From positions 248,001 to 312,000 of the forward strand of contig CAVONV010000013.1 of the NCBI GenBank assembly GCA_963697355.1: a stretch of 64,000 nt of DNA. The letters run 5' to 3'. The notes under the pieces are model-generated. The model was not told the origin of the DNA. It did not search any database and saw only the letters and a list, made by a program, of their open reading frames with translations. A program made the position numbers and the translations under genes. Shown here in pieces: positions 36,225-45,411 of the stretch (its first letter is position 1; each line of letters begins with the position of its first letter). The DNA comes from CAVONV01 sp963697355 (GTDB taxonomy: Bacteria; Acidobacteriota; Vicinamibacteria; Marinacidobacterales; DATDRI01).

Positions 36225-38087
36225 ATGTCCGAATGGCTTACGGGTGAAAACCGGATACGGCTCTTCCTTGGATTTCTCATTCTTGTCCTCGTCGTCGTCA
36301 ACAGCCAGAGCTTGCAACTTTCGTATCAGTCCCGTAACCAATTGGTGCACGCGCTCGAAGACACCGTCCGGAGTCAATCCGAACGCATCGCATCTGCGAT
36401 TACGCCTCTTTTCGAAAGCGAAATCGACACTCATGTCTTGCCGTCGCTGACGGTCAGGCTCGAGGAGTTATCTCGTCAGTGGGATGTTCGTTCCCTGTGT
36501 CTACTGGATTGGGACGGGAAACTGCTAGGGGGCTCGGAGACCTGCCGGCTCTCCGGAGCTCTTGACTTCGACCGTCTCGACCGTGAGGGTAGAAAGCGTC
36601 TGGTCGAAAACCGCTGGGCCGTCACGGGCGTTACACCATCTTACGATCTCGGAGCCGCGGTCGTATACGCCTACCGGGTTCTTCGCTTTGGAGAATCATC
36701 CAACGAGGCTGTCTTGAGAGTGGAGATCCCTGCGCCTCATCTTGCCCTGGCCAACCGTAACCTACGGTCGTCGTTGATTTATCAAATCTCAGCAATGGCA
36801 CTCGTTTTGTTGAGCTTGGTCTTTTTTCTCAACAGTCTCTTGGCGCCACACCGACGACTGATGGCCGAAGCTCGGTCGGTGGCAGGCGGCGTGGCTTCGG
36901 GTGACGAGCCGAAGGATGAAAATCAGTTTCTTCTTTCCACCTTTCAAGGCGTCGTCGCACAGCTCAAGGAAAAGGAGCAACAACTCGAAGGTATGCATTT
37001 GCGAGAAAAGAACCGCGCCGATGAGACGCAGGCTCTAGCTACCGACATCATAAGGAGCATGACGACCGGTCTAGTCAGCCTGGACGGCTCGGGTCGAGTC
37101 GCGCTAGTCAATCCCGCAGCCGGAAAGATCTTCCGTCTGGACGGCTCGGATGTGGAGGGCAAAGCTTTTTGTGAGGCCTTTCCTGGGTCGCGAGAGCTTT
37201 CCGAATGGGTCGACCTCGCTATTGAGGAAGGACAATCCACGTTGCGCCGCCAAGTAGAGTATATCCACGCCGATGGGCGTTCTACATATTTGGGTGTCAG
37301 CGTCATCCCTCTCGCGGCTGCGGACGGCGCCGTTCGTGGCGCCCTGTGCTTGCACGCCGACTTGACCGAAGTGATCCAGCTTCGCGAAAGACTCTATGTC
37401 AAGGAGAATCTGGAGCGGCTCGGAGAAATGTCGGCCGGAATAGCTCACGAGCTTCGAAATGGGCTCGCAACGATTCTCGGTAATACCCGATTGCTACAAC
37501 AAGCGGTCTCCTCCGAAAAAGAGACGGAGCTCGTTCACGCCGTCGTGGAAGAAGGAAACGCTTTGAACCGGGTCGTGACGGAGTTCCTGCAATTCGCTCG
37601 GCCCGACAGGTTGCGTCCCGTTTCAGCGGATATCGAGGCTCTAGTGGGGGAGCTCACCGAAGAGCTTCAGGGACGAGCGGTGGACGGCGGAGTTCAGCTG
37701 ATTCTGAAGGCCGATTCCTGTCGAGCTGAAGTGGACGAGGTGCTGGTGAGACAAGCTGTCCAGAACCTGATTTTGAACGGCATCGAAGCAGCAGGAATGA
37801 AAGAAGGCGGAGAGGTCGAGATCCGAGTCGAACAACGGGAGGGTTGTGCCGTGGTTCGAGTGCGGGACAACGGTCCAGGTATTCCCGCCTCGGATCGCCC
37901 GCGGGTTTTTGCGCCCTTCTTTACGACGAAGCCGGAAGGCACGGGCCTTGGACTGGCCCTCGTCCAGAAAATCGTCGTCGCCCACAATGGGGAAGTGACG
38001 GTGGAGCCGCATGAGGACGGAACCGTTTTCTCCATCAAAATCCCCATCGAATCGGAAGATAATGCCTCCCTCGAAGAGTGGGTATAG
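36225..38087 (+). CDS. Two-component sensor histidine kinase (NtrB/PilS type)
   Basis: 620 aa. Helix 1 at about 11-30, an extracytoplasmic sensor region, helix 2 at about 186-208, then a HAMP-like linker and coiled coil (about 240-265). A PAS domain follows (GLVSLDGSGRVALVNPAAGKI). The H-box is SAGIAHELRNGLATILGN (His about 408). N, G1 and G2 boxes are LILNGIEAA, RVRDNGPGIP and GTGLGLALV. Orientation and position upstream of minor pilins and the NtrC-type regulator at 45412 suggest they are partners, but a pairing with the regulator at 1-1267 is also possible. Confidence 0.9.
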   Translation: MSEWLTGENRIRLFLGFLILVLVVVNSQSLQLSYQSRNQLVHALEDTVRSQSERIASAITPLFESEIDTHVLPSLTVRLEELSRQWDVRSLCLLDWDGKLLGGSETCRLSGALDFDRLDREGRKRLVENRWAVTGVTPSYDLGAAVVYAYRVLRFGESSNEAVLRVEIPAPHLALANRNLRSSLIYQISAMALVLLSLVFFLNSLLAPHRRLMAEARSVAGGVASGDEPKDENQFLLSTFQGVVAQLKEKEQQLEGMHLREKNRADETQALATDIIRSMTTGLVSLDGSGRVALVNPAAGKIFRLDGSDVEGKAFCEAFPGSRELSEWVDLAIEEGQSTLRRQVEYIHADGRSTYLGVSVIPLAAADGAVRGALCLHADLTEVIQLRERLYVKENLERLGEMSAGIAHELRNGLATILGNTRLLQQAVSSEKETELVHAVVEEGNALNRVVTEFLQFARPDRLRPVSADIEALVGELTEELQGRAVDGGVQLILKADSCRAEVDEVLVRQAVQNLILNGIEAAGMKEGGEVEIRVEQREGCAVVRVRDNGPGIPASDRPRVFAPFFTTKPEGTGLGLALVQKIVVAHNGEVTVEPHEDGTVFSIKIPIESEDNASLEEWV

Positions 38088-38285
38088 CTCTTCCCTTCTG
38101 TTACAAAAGGTAACAACCTGGCTTCCAGCCCAACGAGCATTCCATCCGGCGGTCTTCTTAAGTATCTAGTTCTAAAATGTTTATGTTGCATTGGGTTGTC
38201 CGATCGCTTTGGATCGGGAATTGCAAATGTTGTCAGCCATGAGGTCGGATTTGATTGAGGAGAACCCAAGCGTGAGGAGGAAACG

Positions 38286-38927
38286 GTGAACGGCAATAGA
38301 AGACGGTCATTGGGTTTTTCAATAGTAGAGCTCGTCGTAGTGATGGCGATCATCGCCGTGGTCTCGACGATCACGATCCCGATGGGTATCAGCTATATCA
38401 GGAACTACGAGGTGATAGGAGCGGCTCAAAACGTGGCGTCTCAGATGCAAATGAGCCGTGCGCAAGCGGTGAGGCGGAACTCTCGTCGGGGATTGCTGTT
38501 GAACTTCGACTATCCCACGGCGGGTCGATACCAGTTCACGACGCTGGATGAGGATCCGGTCAATGGGGGATGGGACGGTGGGATATACCCGGCGAATCCG
38601 GGAGTCTTCGATCCTGCGAACCGCGACTACGGTTTAGCACCGAACCCTCCAGACAATGTGGCATCGCCCGGCGGGGGACTTCCGTCACCGCACGGCGTGG
38701 TGGTGAGTCTGCCTCAAGGCATGGAGTTCGTTGGGGGCAAACAGTACGGCTCATTACTATGTCGTGTCGATGGCTCTGTGGAAGCGGTCCGTGCGAACAA
38801 TGTCGGGGCGCGGGTGGTGCAAGAGGTCGGGCTGAACTGGGAAGTGGAGGTCCGTCACCCAGAGTACGGCCTGACGCGAACCATCAGGATCAGCCGGAAC
38901 GGTCGCGTCGTGATCGACAATCCTTGA
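38286..38927 (+). CDS. FimT/GspH-type minor pseudopilin
   Basis: 213 aa. Prepilin leader before FSIVELVVVMAIIAVVSTI (Glu+5 present), then a globular domain typical of GspH/FimT (YIRNYEVIGAAQNVASQMQMSRAQAVRRNSRRG, and the C-terminal RTIRISRNGRVVID strand). GTG start with AGGAGG upstream. First gene of the minor-pilin/PilY1 set. The 198-nt gap before it has no sigma-54 match. Confidence 0.88.
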   Translation: MNGNRRRSLGFSIVELVVVMAIIAVVSTITIPMGISYIRNYEVIGAAQNVASQMQMSRAQAVRRNSRRGLLLNFDYPTAGRYQFTTLDEDPVNGGWDGGIYPANPGVFDPANRDYGLAPNPPDNVASPGGGLPSPHGVVVSLPQGMEFVGGKQYGSLLCRVDGSVEAVRANNVGARVVQEVGLNWEVEVRHPEYGLTRTIRISRNGRVVIDNP

Positions 38928-38944
38928 GACGAGGAGAGGAAGCT

Positions 38945-39472
38945 ATGAGAGCCGAAAGAAACAATGGTGAGGAACGAGGTTTTTCTCTCATCGAGGTGTT
39001 GATCGCCATCTTGATTTTGACGGTGGGTCTATTGACCTTGGCACAGACGATGGTGATTGCGACCAATGCCAATGCGCTATCGGGCCGGATGACGGCATCG
39101 GCGGCATTGGCCAAGGAGCAATTGGAGCTGCTCAAGGCGGCGCCGTTCTATACCAACCCTGCCAGCATCACGACGGGCTCGATCAACCCGATGTTGCAGG
39201 TGGGAGGCAACCTCAATTCGGATGTGACCGTGGGCCCCCAGGACTTCTTCCAGTACTACGACGAGGACGGCCAGCCCCTGATTCCCAACGTCAGCTCCGA
39301 GGCGGTCTTTGTGGTGCGTTGGCAGGTGCAACAGGTGGTTGCTCCGGGAGGCAACGGCACCTTGCCGCTGGCGATGCTCCGGATCACGGTGCGCTGCCAG
39401 GGCATGGCGCAGATGTATCGGGTAGTGGGCGATGCGACACTGACGACCTTTCGCACCGCTAATATCGGATAG
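38945..39472 (+). CDS. pilV: PilV-type minor pilin
   Basis: 175 aa. Leader MRAERNNGEERG, then FSLIEVLIAILILTVGLLTL, the PilV-like variant of the pilin helix. The globular part is rich in short strands and carries ALAKEQLELLKAAPF, typical of PilV/GspI. ATG 38945 with GAGGAGAGGAAG upstream. Between FimT-like and PilX-like genes, as in type IVa minor-pilin operons. Confidence 0.88.
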   Translation: MRAERNNGEERGFSLIEVLIAILILTVGLLTLAQTMVIATNANALSGRMTASAALAKEQLELLKAAPFYTNPASITTGSINPMLQVGGNLNSDVTVGPQDFFQYYDEDGQPLIPNVSSEAVFVVRWQVQQVVAPGGNGTLPLAMLRITVRCQGMAQMYRVVGDATLTTFRTANIG

Positions 39473-39486
39473 TCAAAGGTAAGGAG

Positions 39487-40254
39487 ATGAATTCAATGAG
39501 ACCGATAACCAAACGCAGCCATAGCGAGTCGGGCTCGGCTTTCGTGATTTCAATACTCGTGTTGTTCGTCTTGTCGGTATTGGGCATGGCTCTAATGCTG
39601 ACGACCACCACCGAGACCGACATCAGTGTGAATTACCGCTGGGGAGAGATGGCGTTCTTCAACGCCGATGCGGCACTGGAGTACGGCAAGAATGTCCTAG
39701 CGGCGTACGCCCTCCGAGACGGCGACCTTCGCGTGGCACTACCGCCTCCGCGAGCGCAAGGACAAATGGGCGCTCCGCCATCGGATCCAGTGGCTTGTGC
39801 GGATCCGAGCGTGGCGGGCTGCCGAGATTACCAGTACTCGCTTGTGCAGGGCGCCAATACCATCTACATCGGCCGGGTGCTCCGTGATGTGAACAACAGA
39901 GTCATTCAATACGATTTCCGCCAGCCGGTGGCCGGGGACACCCGTGGAGATATCGACAACGACGCCACGGGGGATGTGACCGGTACGGTGACGCTATGGA
40001 TCCGCAGGCCGATTTTCGGCGACCGGGACTCCGATGACAACAGTCGTGCCATATTGACGGCGGAAGGCACGGCTCCGAACTATGAGTATGCGGCGGGTAC
40101 CGGCCGGGCGGGGTCGATGAGAAGGCTCGAGATGACCGTCAATCTGGCTGCTCAGTCCGGTTTTGAAGGTGACGACCATGCGGACATGAGCAGAAACTCT
40201 CAGCAAGGCTCGGCCATCACCGGGGGCTGGGAAGTCATCCAGTCGGTTCAGTAA
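39487..40254 (+). CDS. pilX: PilX-type minor pilin assembly protein
   Basis: 255 aa. The N-terminal SGSAFVISILVLFVLSVLGM is the PilX variant of the prepilin helix, followed by TTTTETDISVNYRWGEMAFF and a repeat-free globular domain. PilX proteins prime pilus assembly together with PilV, PilW and PilY1. Directly upstream of pilY1 (26-nt gap). Confidence 0.85.
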   Translation: MNSMRPITKRSHSESGSAFVISILVLFVLSVLGMALMLTTTTETDISVNYRWGEMAFFNADAALEYGKNVLAAYALRDGDLRVALPPPRAQGQMGAPPSDPVACADPSVAGCRDYQYSLVQGANTIYIGRVLRDVNNRVIQYDFRQPVAGDTRGDIDNDATGDVTGTVTLWIRRPIFGDRDSDDNSRAILTAEGTAPNYEYAAGTGRAGSMRRLEMTVNLAAQSGFEGDDHADMSRNSQQGSAITGGWEVIQSVQ

Positions 40255-40280
40255 GAACAGACTGTTGAGGGGATAGAATC

Positions 40281-43200
40281 ATGTGGAAACAAATGTTGGT
40301 AAGAAGAGCCACCCTTCTAATGGTAGCGATTGCTGTAGCCTTGACGTGGGTGCAAAGCGGTCGAACTCAGACGGTCTGTGTCGTCGAGCGGGGTATCGAT
40401 CCGTTGGACGTTCTCAACCAAAGCGTGCGGCACAATGTTTGGATTGTGCTCGACACCTCCGGGTCCATGAGCAGCGACTTTGGTGGGGGTGTGAGTCGAT
40501 TGAATACGGCCAAGCGCGTGTTGGACCGACTCATGATGAGTGAGCTGATCGATGCCTCAGGAAACCCTCTCGTCAACTGGGGTTTCGTGAACTTCGCTGT
40601 CAACGGCAGCAATGCTGACGGCTGCGTTGATCAGTTCACAGGAAGCCAATGTGTCGGTTTGAATCTCGGTCTGCTGGAGAATCCACCTCCGTGTGGTGGT
40701 GACGACAACCGCGAGGCTATCATTCAGAGGCTCTACGCGACGTCTCCCAATGGGTGGACTCCCAATGGCATCTCTCTCGACCAAATCAGCGATCGAATCG
40801 TCCAGGACGGCTATGTCAGTGGTCTGTACCCGGACCAGAGAAACTTCGTTATCATCGTGACAGACGGCGATGATACCTGTGAGTGCAACAGCTTCCTATG
40901 GGACGGCGCTTCGCCCGGACAGTTGCGCGGTCTAGACAGTAGCCCAGCGTATAGCAGCCCGATCAGCACGGGAGACGACGCACGCGCTTATAACGCCGGT
41001 CTAAAGGGAAAGATAGCTTACGATCGGATGAATCCCACGCCCACCGATCGAGCGACGGGCGAGCTGGGAAGTACCTTCGTCATCGGCTTGGGCCTCAACG
41101 CCGCATCAAGAAGTCGTGCAAACCATCTGGCTTGGGAAGCTTCAGGTGCGGCCTACAACAATCCCAACGCCTTATCGGCCCTCTTCGCTGACAACGAAGA
41201 GGAGTTGATTCAAGCTTTGAAAGACGCATTTGCCAGGATTGGTATACCGTCGACGGAATTGACACTAGGTGCACCGATTGTCGGATCGGTCAAGGAGCTC
41301 ATACCCCAGATTCCGGGTCTTCGAGTGTTGGATCCCGACACGTCCGCCGTGCGTGCGGTCACCAACGATGACATTCTGGGCGACGCCGACCCTGCCAGCT
41401 ACGATCTCCAAGATGTCCAGTTTGCACGGCGTCTTCGGGCGGATCTCAAAGACAACGTACTGTTCACGACTTCGGTCGTGCTTCCTGGTTTCAAAGGCCA
41501 TCTGCGGGCCCATAACGTCTACTCGGTTCAAGACTACGAGACGGGAGCCGGTACGCGCACCGCGGACTACACGCTTCAATTCTGGGATGCCGGAGAAAAA
41601 CTCCGAGATCGCGACCCGGATACCCGAACGATTCTGTTCAACACGAGGGCGGATGCCCCCGGTGACCCACTTCATGAATTCAAGCTGGGGGCTGACTTCA
41701 CCGACGATCAGATGGCCGACTTACTTGGCGTGGATCAGGGATTTCTCAGCGAGATCGACGGCGTCGGCGCTTTGACCAAGGCTGATGCCGCCAAGATGGC
41801 GGTTCAAGTGATTCGGGGGTATCACCTCAAGACGCACCCCGTCACGGGGACGCTCTATAACAATTTGGGTGAACCGAACCTGACCAAACTCGACGAGAAC
41901 AATGAAATGGCCTGGAAGCTCATGGACTCGGCGAATGTCGGGGTCACGGTCGTGCTGAATCCACCACGTTCCCCCGATGCCAATCCACCGAAGCACAACG
42001 ATTACGAGTATGGTACCGGCAATTTCCCCTACGGGTACTACTGGGAGAAGCTGAACCGGGGCACCGTCGTCTATCTACCGACCAACGGCGGCATGGTGCA
42101 CGGATTCAACGCCGAGAACGGTGAAGAGTTGGTGGCTTACATTCCTGATGATGCCTTGGGAGATTGGCCGGCCGGAGAGGTTCCTGGAAGCCGCAGCAAC
42201 TTGAAGGATCTGGTGGGGCTCATCGTTGCCGAAAACAACGGAATTGCGAACCATCATTTCTTCCTGTCGGCATCGGCCACCGCCAGTGACGTTTTCCTTC
42301 GATCTCCCGAAGGAGACGACCAGTGGCATACGGTGATCACTTTTGGTCGCGGCAAGGGAGGCAAGTTCCTGACCGCTCTCGATGTGAGCCAGATGCCGGA
42401 TTGGACACCGGGCAGGACCGCCGCCTTGGATCTAGCGACCGAAGCGGCGCCCACGATGCTTTTCAATGTTGGAAATCGGGAGGGAATTACCGACACGGAC
42501 GTCAACGGTGAAAGCTATGAAGGCCTCGGCGAGACCTGGTCGTTGCCCATCGTCCGCAACGTTGCCGGTACCACCAATCCCGACCAGTGGGTGATGTTCG
42601 TCGGTGGTGGCTACGGCTGTGAGGCAGCAGGGACCAACGAGGGGCAGTATCTGTATGTACTCAAGATGGAAGACGGATCGGTTTACCGGCGATTCCGAGT
42701 GCCGAATGATCCCGCCGCTTCCATCGACTACAACGGATTGGTGGCCATGCCGGTCGTGTACAATCCACACGAACTGATGCCCAATGACGACCAGGATTAT
42801 GCCGTTCGAGCCTATATCGGCGACATACAAGGCAAGATCCACAAGCTCGATTGTTCGCAACCCGATCCCCTGAGCTGGAGTTTCACGAGTGGTATCGGGA
42901 ACGAGTTCTATAACGTCGGCCCGGATCAGCCCATTACGGCTCCGGTGGCCATCTTCCGAGACAACATGGATGTCTATGTCTTTGCAGGAACGGGAGGTGA
43001 CGCCCGGGTGCTTGCCCCCTTCAAGTTCATAGCACTCTTGGATGAGAACAACGCATCCGTCGGCCAGCTCGTTTGGACCTATGACCTGCCTATGGGGGAA
43101 CGAGTCCATGTGGGGCCGGCCGTAGGTGGCGAGACCGCTTTCTTTGCCTCCACCTTAGAGTCCCTCGATCTGGCGTTGTGCGCCTCTCAGTTCAGCAGTA

Positions 43201-43481
43201 CGCTCTTTGCTTTGGGGGTCACCACGGGCGTCGGAACCTTCGATTTGGACACACAAACCACGGGAGAAAATGAAAGTACCGATCTGGGTGTGGGTAAGGT
43301 CACGGGGCTCTTCTATCGGGATGAGCACCTTCACGTCAGTCGTAGCGGTGGGATCCAAGCGGAAGGCCGAACCCTGATTCTGGGTGAGAGGGATGGCGAA
43401 ATGGATTTGCGTGGCGGTGACGGGAGCGGGACGGGAACCGTGCAAATTCTGGTCAGGGGTTTCCGGATGTCGCCCTTCTAG
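40281..43481 (+). CDS. pilY1: PilY1 type IV pilus adhesin/tip protein
   Basis: 1066 aa with a signal peptide (about 8-29). A von Willebrand A domain opens with IVLDTSGSM (MIDAS D58-x-S60-x-S62) and includes FVIIVTDGDD. The C-terminal PilY beta-propeller begins near residue 590 (GTVVYLPTNGGMVHGF) and includes NREGITDTDVNGES, VMFVGGGYG and YVFAGTGGD. It probably sits at the pilus tip and acts in adhesion or surface sensing. Last gene of the minor-pilin set; a terminator hairpin follows. Confidence 0.92.
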   Translation: MWKQMLVRRATLLMVAIAVALTWVQSGRTQTVCVVERGIDPLDVLNQSVRHNVWIVLDTSGSMSSDFGGGVSRLNTAKRVLDRLMMSELIDASGNPLVNWGFVNFAVNGSNADGCVDQFTGSQCVGLNLGLLENPPPCGGDDNREAIIQRLYATSPNGWTPNGISLDQISDRIVQDGYVSGLYPDQRNFVIIVTDGDDTCECNSFLWDGASPGQLRGLDSSPAYSSPISTGDDARAYNAGLKGKIAYDRMNPTPTDRATGELGSTFVIGLGLNAASRSRANHLAWEASGAAYNNPNALSALFADNEEELIQALKDAFARIGIPSTELTLGAPIVGSVKELIPQIPGLRVLDPDTSAVRAVTNDDILGDADPASYDLQDVQFARRLRADLKDNVLFTTSVVLPGFKGHLRAHNVYSVQDYETGAGTRTADYTLQFWDAGEKLRDRDPDTRTILFNTRADAPGDPLHEFKLGADFTDDQMADLLGVDQGFLSEIDGVGALTKADAAKMAVQVIRGYHLKTHPVTGTLYNNLGEPNLTKLDENNEMAWKLMDSANVGVTVVLNPPRSPDANPPKHNDYEYGTGNFPYGYYWEKLNRGTVVYLPTNGGMVHGFNAENGEELVAYIPDDALGDWPAGEVPGSRSNLKDLVGLIVAENNGIANHHFFLSASATASDVFLRSPEGDDQWHTVITFGRGKGGKFLTALDVSQMPDWTPGRTAALDLATEAAPTMLFNVGNREGITDTDVNGESYEGLGETWSLPIVRNVAGTTNPDQWVMFVGGGYGCEAAGTNEGQYLYVLKMEDGSVYRRFRVPNDPAASIDYNGLVAMPVVYNPHELMPNDDQDYAVRAYIGDIQGKIHKLDCSQPDPLSWSFTSGIGNEFYNVGPDQPITAPVAIFRDNMDVYVFAGTGGDARVLAPFKFIALLDENNASVGQLVWTYDLPMGERVHVGPAVGGETAFFASTLESLDLALCASQFSSTLFALGVTTGVGTFDLDTQTTGENESTDLGVGKVTGLFYRDEHLHVSRSGGIQAEGRTLILGERDGEMDLRGGDGSGTGTVQILVRGFRMSPF

Positions 43482-43501
43482 GCACCTGGTTGCGCCACCA
43501 A

Positions 43502-43556
43502 GCTGCCGGAGGATCCCAAGGCTCGGGTTCGGGTCCTCCGGCAGCCCTTTTGGTTT
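43502..43556 (+). terminator. Rho-independent terminator after pilY1
   Basis: A 12-bp stem GCTGCCGGAGGA / TCCTCCGGCAGC is followed by CCTTTTGGTTT, 20 nt after the pilY1 stop. It ends the minor-pilin operon. Confidence 0.85.
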
Positions 43557-43668
43557 GAGCGGTCACGATAGGGGTTGAGAAATCCCCTGAAAAAAGGGTA
43601 GGATAAGAAGTTAGCGGGAATAACCGTATTCGTGAACAACTAAACTCAAGGACCCGGGAGAAAGACAG

Positions 43669-44775
43669 ATGAAGCGCTGTCCCTTTTGCGGGGCCAAGAA
43701 CAAGGACCAGTTTGATTTCTGTGTCCGTTGTTCGGCGTCCCTCGAGGAGGAGGTCTCGGAGGCGAGTAGCTCCATTTTGTCGTCCGTTGTGCCCGTCATC
43801 TTTTTGATCTTGCTGGCGATCGCATTTTGGGCGACCTGGCGGTACTTGAATCCTTCAGCAGATGAGTCTCCATCTACGAGACCTACCACCCAGAATCCCA
43901 CACCTCGTCGAGAGCCCAATGTTGCTCCGTCGCGCCCGTTCGACGTCGAACGAGCCCAGAGCATGGCACGGGCGGGAATGATCGCCTTTCACGAAGGACA
44001 GTACGAGAGAGCGATTATGCTCTTTCGCGAGTTCGTGGGGGAGGCTCCAGACAATCCCTTCGGACATATGTACTTGGGATTGTCTTTGTTCCAAACGGGT
44101 GAGAACGAGGAAGCCATTCAGGCGATGGAAGCGGCTTTCGATCTCGCTCCGGATAATCCTGGTTTCGGCCACTATCTCGTGGGGATGCTGATACAAAAAG
44201 GGGATATCCCGGGAGCCGAAGACGTGGTGCGTCGCTACTTGTCCCTTCAACCCGACGACGAGAAAGCCCGTGTGGAACTGATACGACTCATGCGCCGCCG
44301 GGGTGAATTGGAAGACGCCATCGCTGAAGGTCAAAAACTCATCGCCCAAGATCCGGAAAACATCAACGCCGTACTCGAGCTTGGAACTTGCCTGAAGGAT
44401 TCCGGCCAAATCACTGAGGCGAAGGCGCTGTTTCTCCAGGCCGTCGACCTGGACCCCAATTCGGCCACGGCTCAACACGCGTTGGGGGTTACTCATTCCT
44501 TGTCGGGGGACTACGAGCAGGCGCTTGCGCCTCTGGAAGTTGCCGTCGCCCTCGATCCGGAGAACGGACTCTACCATCTGTCCCTCGCCCAGGCATACGA
44601 GAATCTCGATTACATCCAGGACTCGTTCGAGGAATACGAGGCCTTCTTGAAGTTTGCTCCCGACGATCCGAGAGCTCAGCAAGTCCACGAATCCCTCGAA
44701 CGGGCGCGGGCGGCTTTGAAAGAACGTCAGGCTGCAGAGAAGGACCAAGAGAAAAAGAAGAGGCAGGGTGTTTGA
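43669..44775 (+). CDS. Zinc-ribbon / TPR membrane protein
   Basis: 368 aa. N-terminal zinc ribbon CPFCGAKNKDQFDFCVRC, one membrane helix (about 40-60), a Pro/Ser/Thr-rich linker, then six or more TPR units from about residue 100 (such as LELGTCLKDSGQITEAKALFLQAVDLDPN). Topology puts the ribbon in the cytoplasm and the TPRs outside. It is a paralogue of the gene at 47887 (same order of parts and shared RARAALxERQ tail). Role unknown; location suggests pilus assembly. Confidence 0.78.
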   Translation: MKRCPFCGAKNKDQFDFCVRCSASLEEEVSEASSSILSSVVPVIFLILLAIAFWATWRYLNPSADESPSTRPTTQNPTPRREPNVAPSRPFDVERAQSMARAGMIAFHEGQYERAIMLFREFVGEAPDNPFGHMYLGLSLFQTGENEEAIQAMEAAFDLAPDNPGFGHYLVGMLIQKGDIPGAEDVVRRYLSLQPDDEKARVELIRLMRRRGELEDAIAEGQKLIAQDPENINAVLELGTCLKDSGQITEAKALFLQAVDLDPNSATAQHALGVTHSLSGDYEQALAPLEVAVALDPENGLYHLSLAQAYENLDYIQDSFEEYEAFLKFAPDDPRAQQVHESLERARAALKERQAAEKDQEKKKRQGV

Positions 44776-44815
44776 GAAGCTCCTCGAGCTTCATGATTCA
44801 TAAGGAGGTACGGTG

Positions 44816-45367
44816 GTGAAAGGCATGGATGTCCGATACCAGGCTCCGTGGCGCTCGTTCTGTTTTTTCCTATTGTTACTTGGTTTGACGGTCGGGCTGA
44901 GCTCGGCGCAGTCGCTTGTGGATCTTGCCAAAAAAGAAAAGGAACGGCGCTCCAAGAACCAGACCCCGGAGACGAAGGTCATAACCGACAGGGACCTACA
45001 ATCTCACGGAAGACTTCCCGAGACGCTACCAACCACGACTCCGACGGAAGAAGGTTCGGAAGACGCGGCTGCCGGCGGAGACGAAGGTGAAGACCAGGAG
45101 GGGGAGGAAGACGAGACTCAAGACCCGGAGTATTGGCGGCAGCGTGTCGAGGGAGTGAACAAGAAGATTCAAGACCTCGAAGAACAGCTGAATAGTCCGG
45201 ATATGACCTGGAACGAAGGCCTTCGTGACGATGTCAATCCTTTGGGGCAGAAGAATTTGTCTAGGCGACAGGAACTGGAAAATCAGCTGGCTCAGGCGAG
45301 AGCTGAGCTCGAGACCATTCAAGAGGAGGCTCGACGAGCCGGAGTTCCCCCAGGTTGGGTTCGCTAG
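44816..45367 (+). CDS. Exported coiled-coil protein ending in RRAGVPPGWVR
   Basis: 183 aa. Signal peptide ends at SSAQ. After it come LVDLAKKEKERR and VITDRDL, an acidic low-complexity stretch (about 80-103), then a coiled coil (WRQRVEGVNKKIQDLEEQL and ENQLAQARAELETIQEEAR). The C-terminus RRAGVPPGWVR matches RRAGALPGWLR of the protein at 53651, and the N-terminal parts also align. AAGGAGG precedes tandem GTG codons at 44813 and 44816; 44816 has better spacing. Function unknown. Confidence 0.7.
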   Translation: MKGMDVRYQAPWRSFCFFLLLLGLTVGLSSAQSLVDLAKKEKERRSKNQTPETKVITDRDLQSHGRLPETLPTTTPTEEGSEDAAAGGDEGEDQEGEEDETQDPEYWRQRVEGVNKKIQDLEEQLNSPDMTWNEGLRDDVNPLGQKNLSRRQELENQLAQARAELETIQEEARRAGVPPGWVR

Positions 45368-45411
45368 ACACCAACCTGAACTTGTTCCATTAGATGGTTC
45401 ACGGAGAGAGC

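Noticed and set aside
43482..43496. Possible sigma-54 site AGGCACCTGGTTGC after pilY1
   Set aside because: Spacing is 9 nt and it lies between a stop codon and a terminator.
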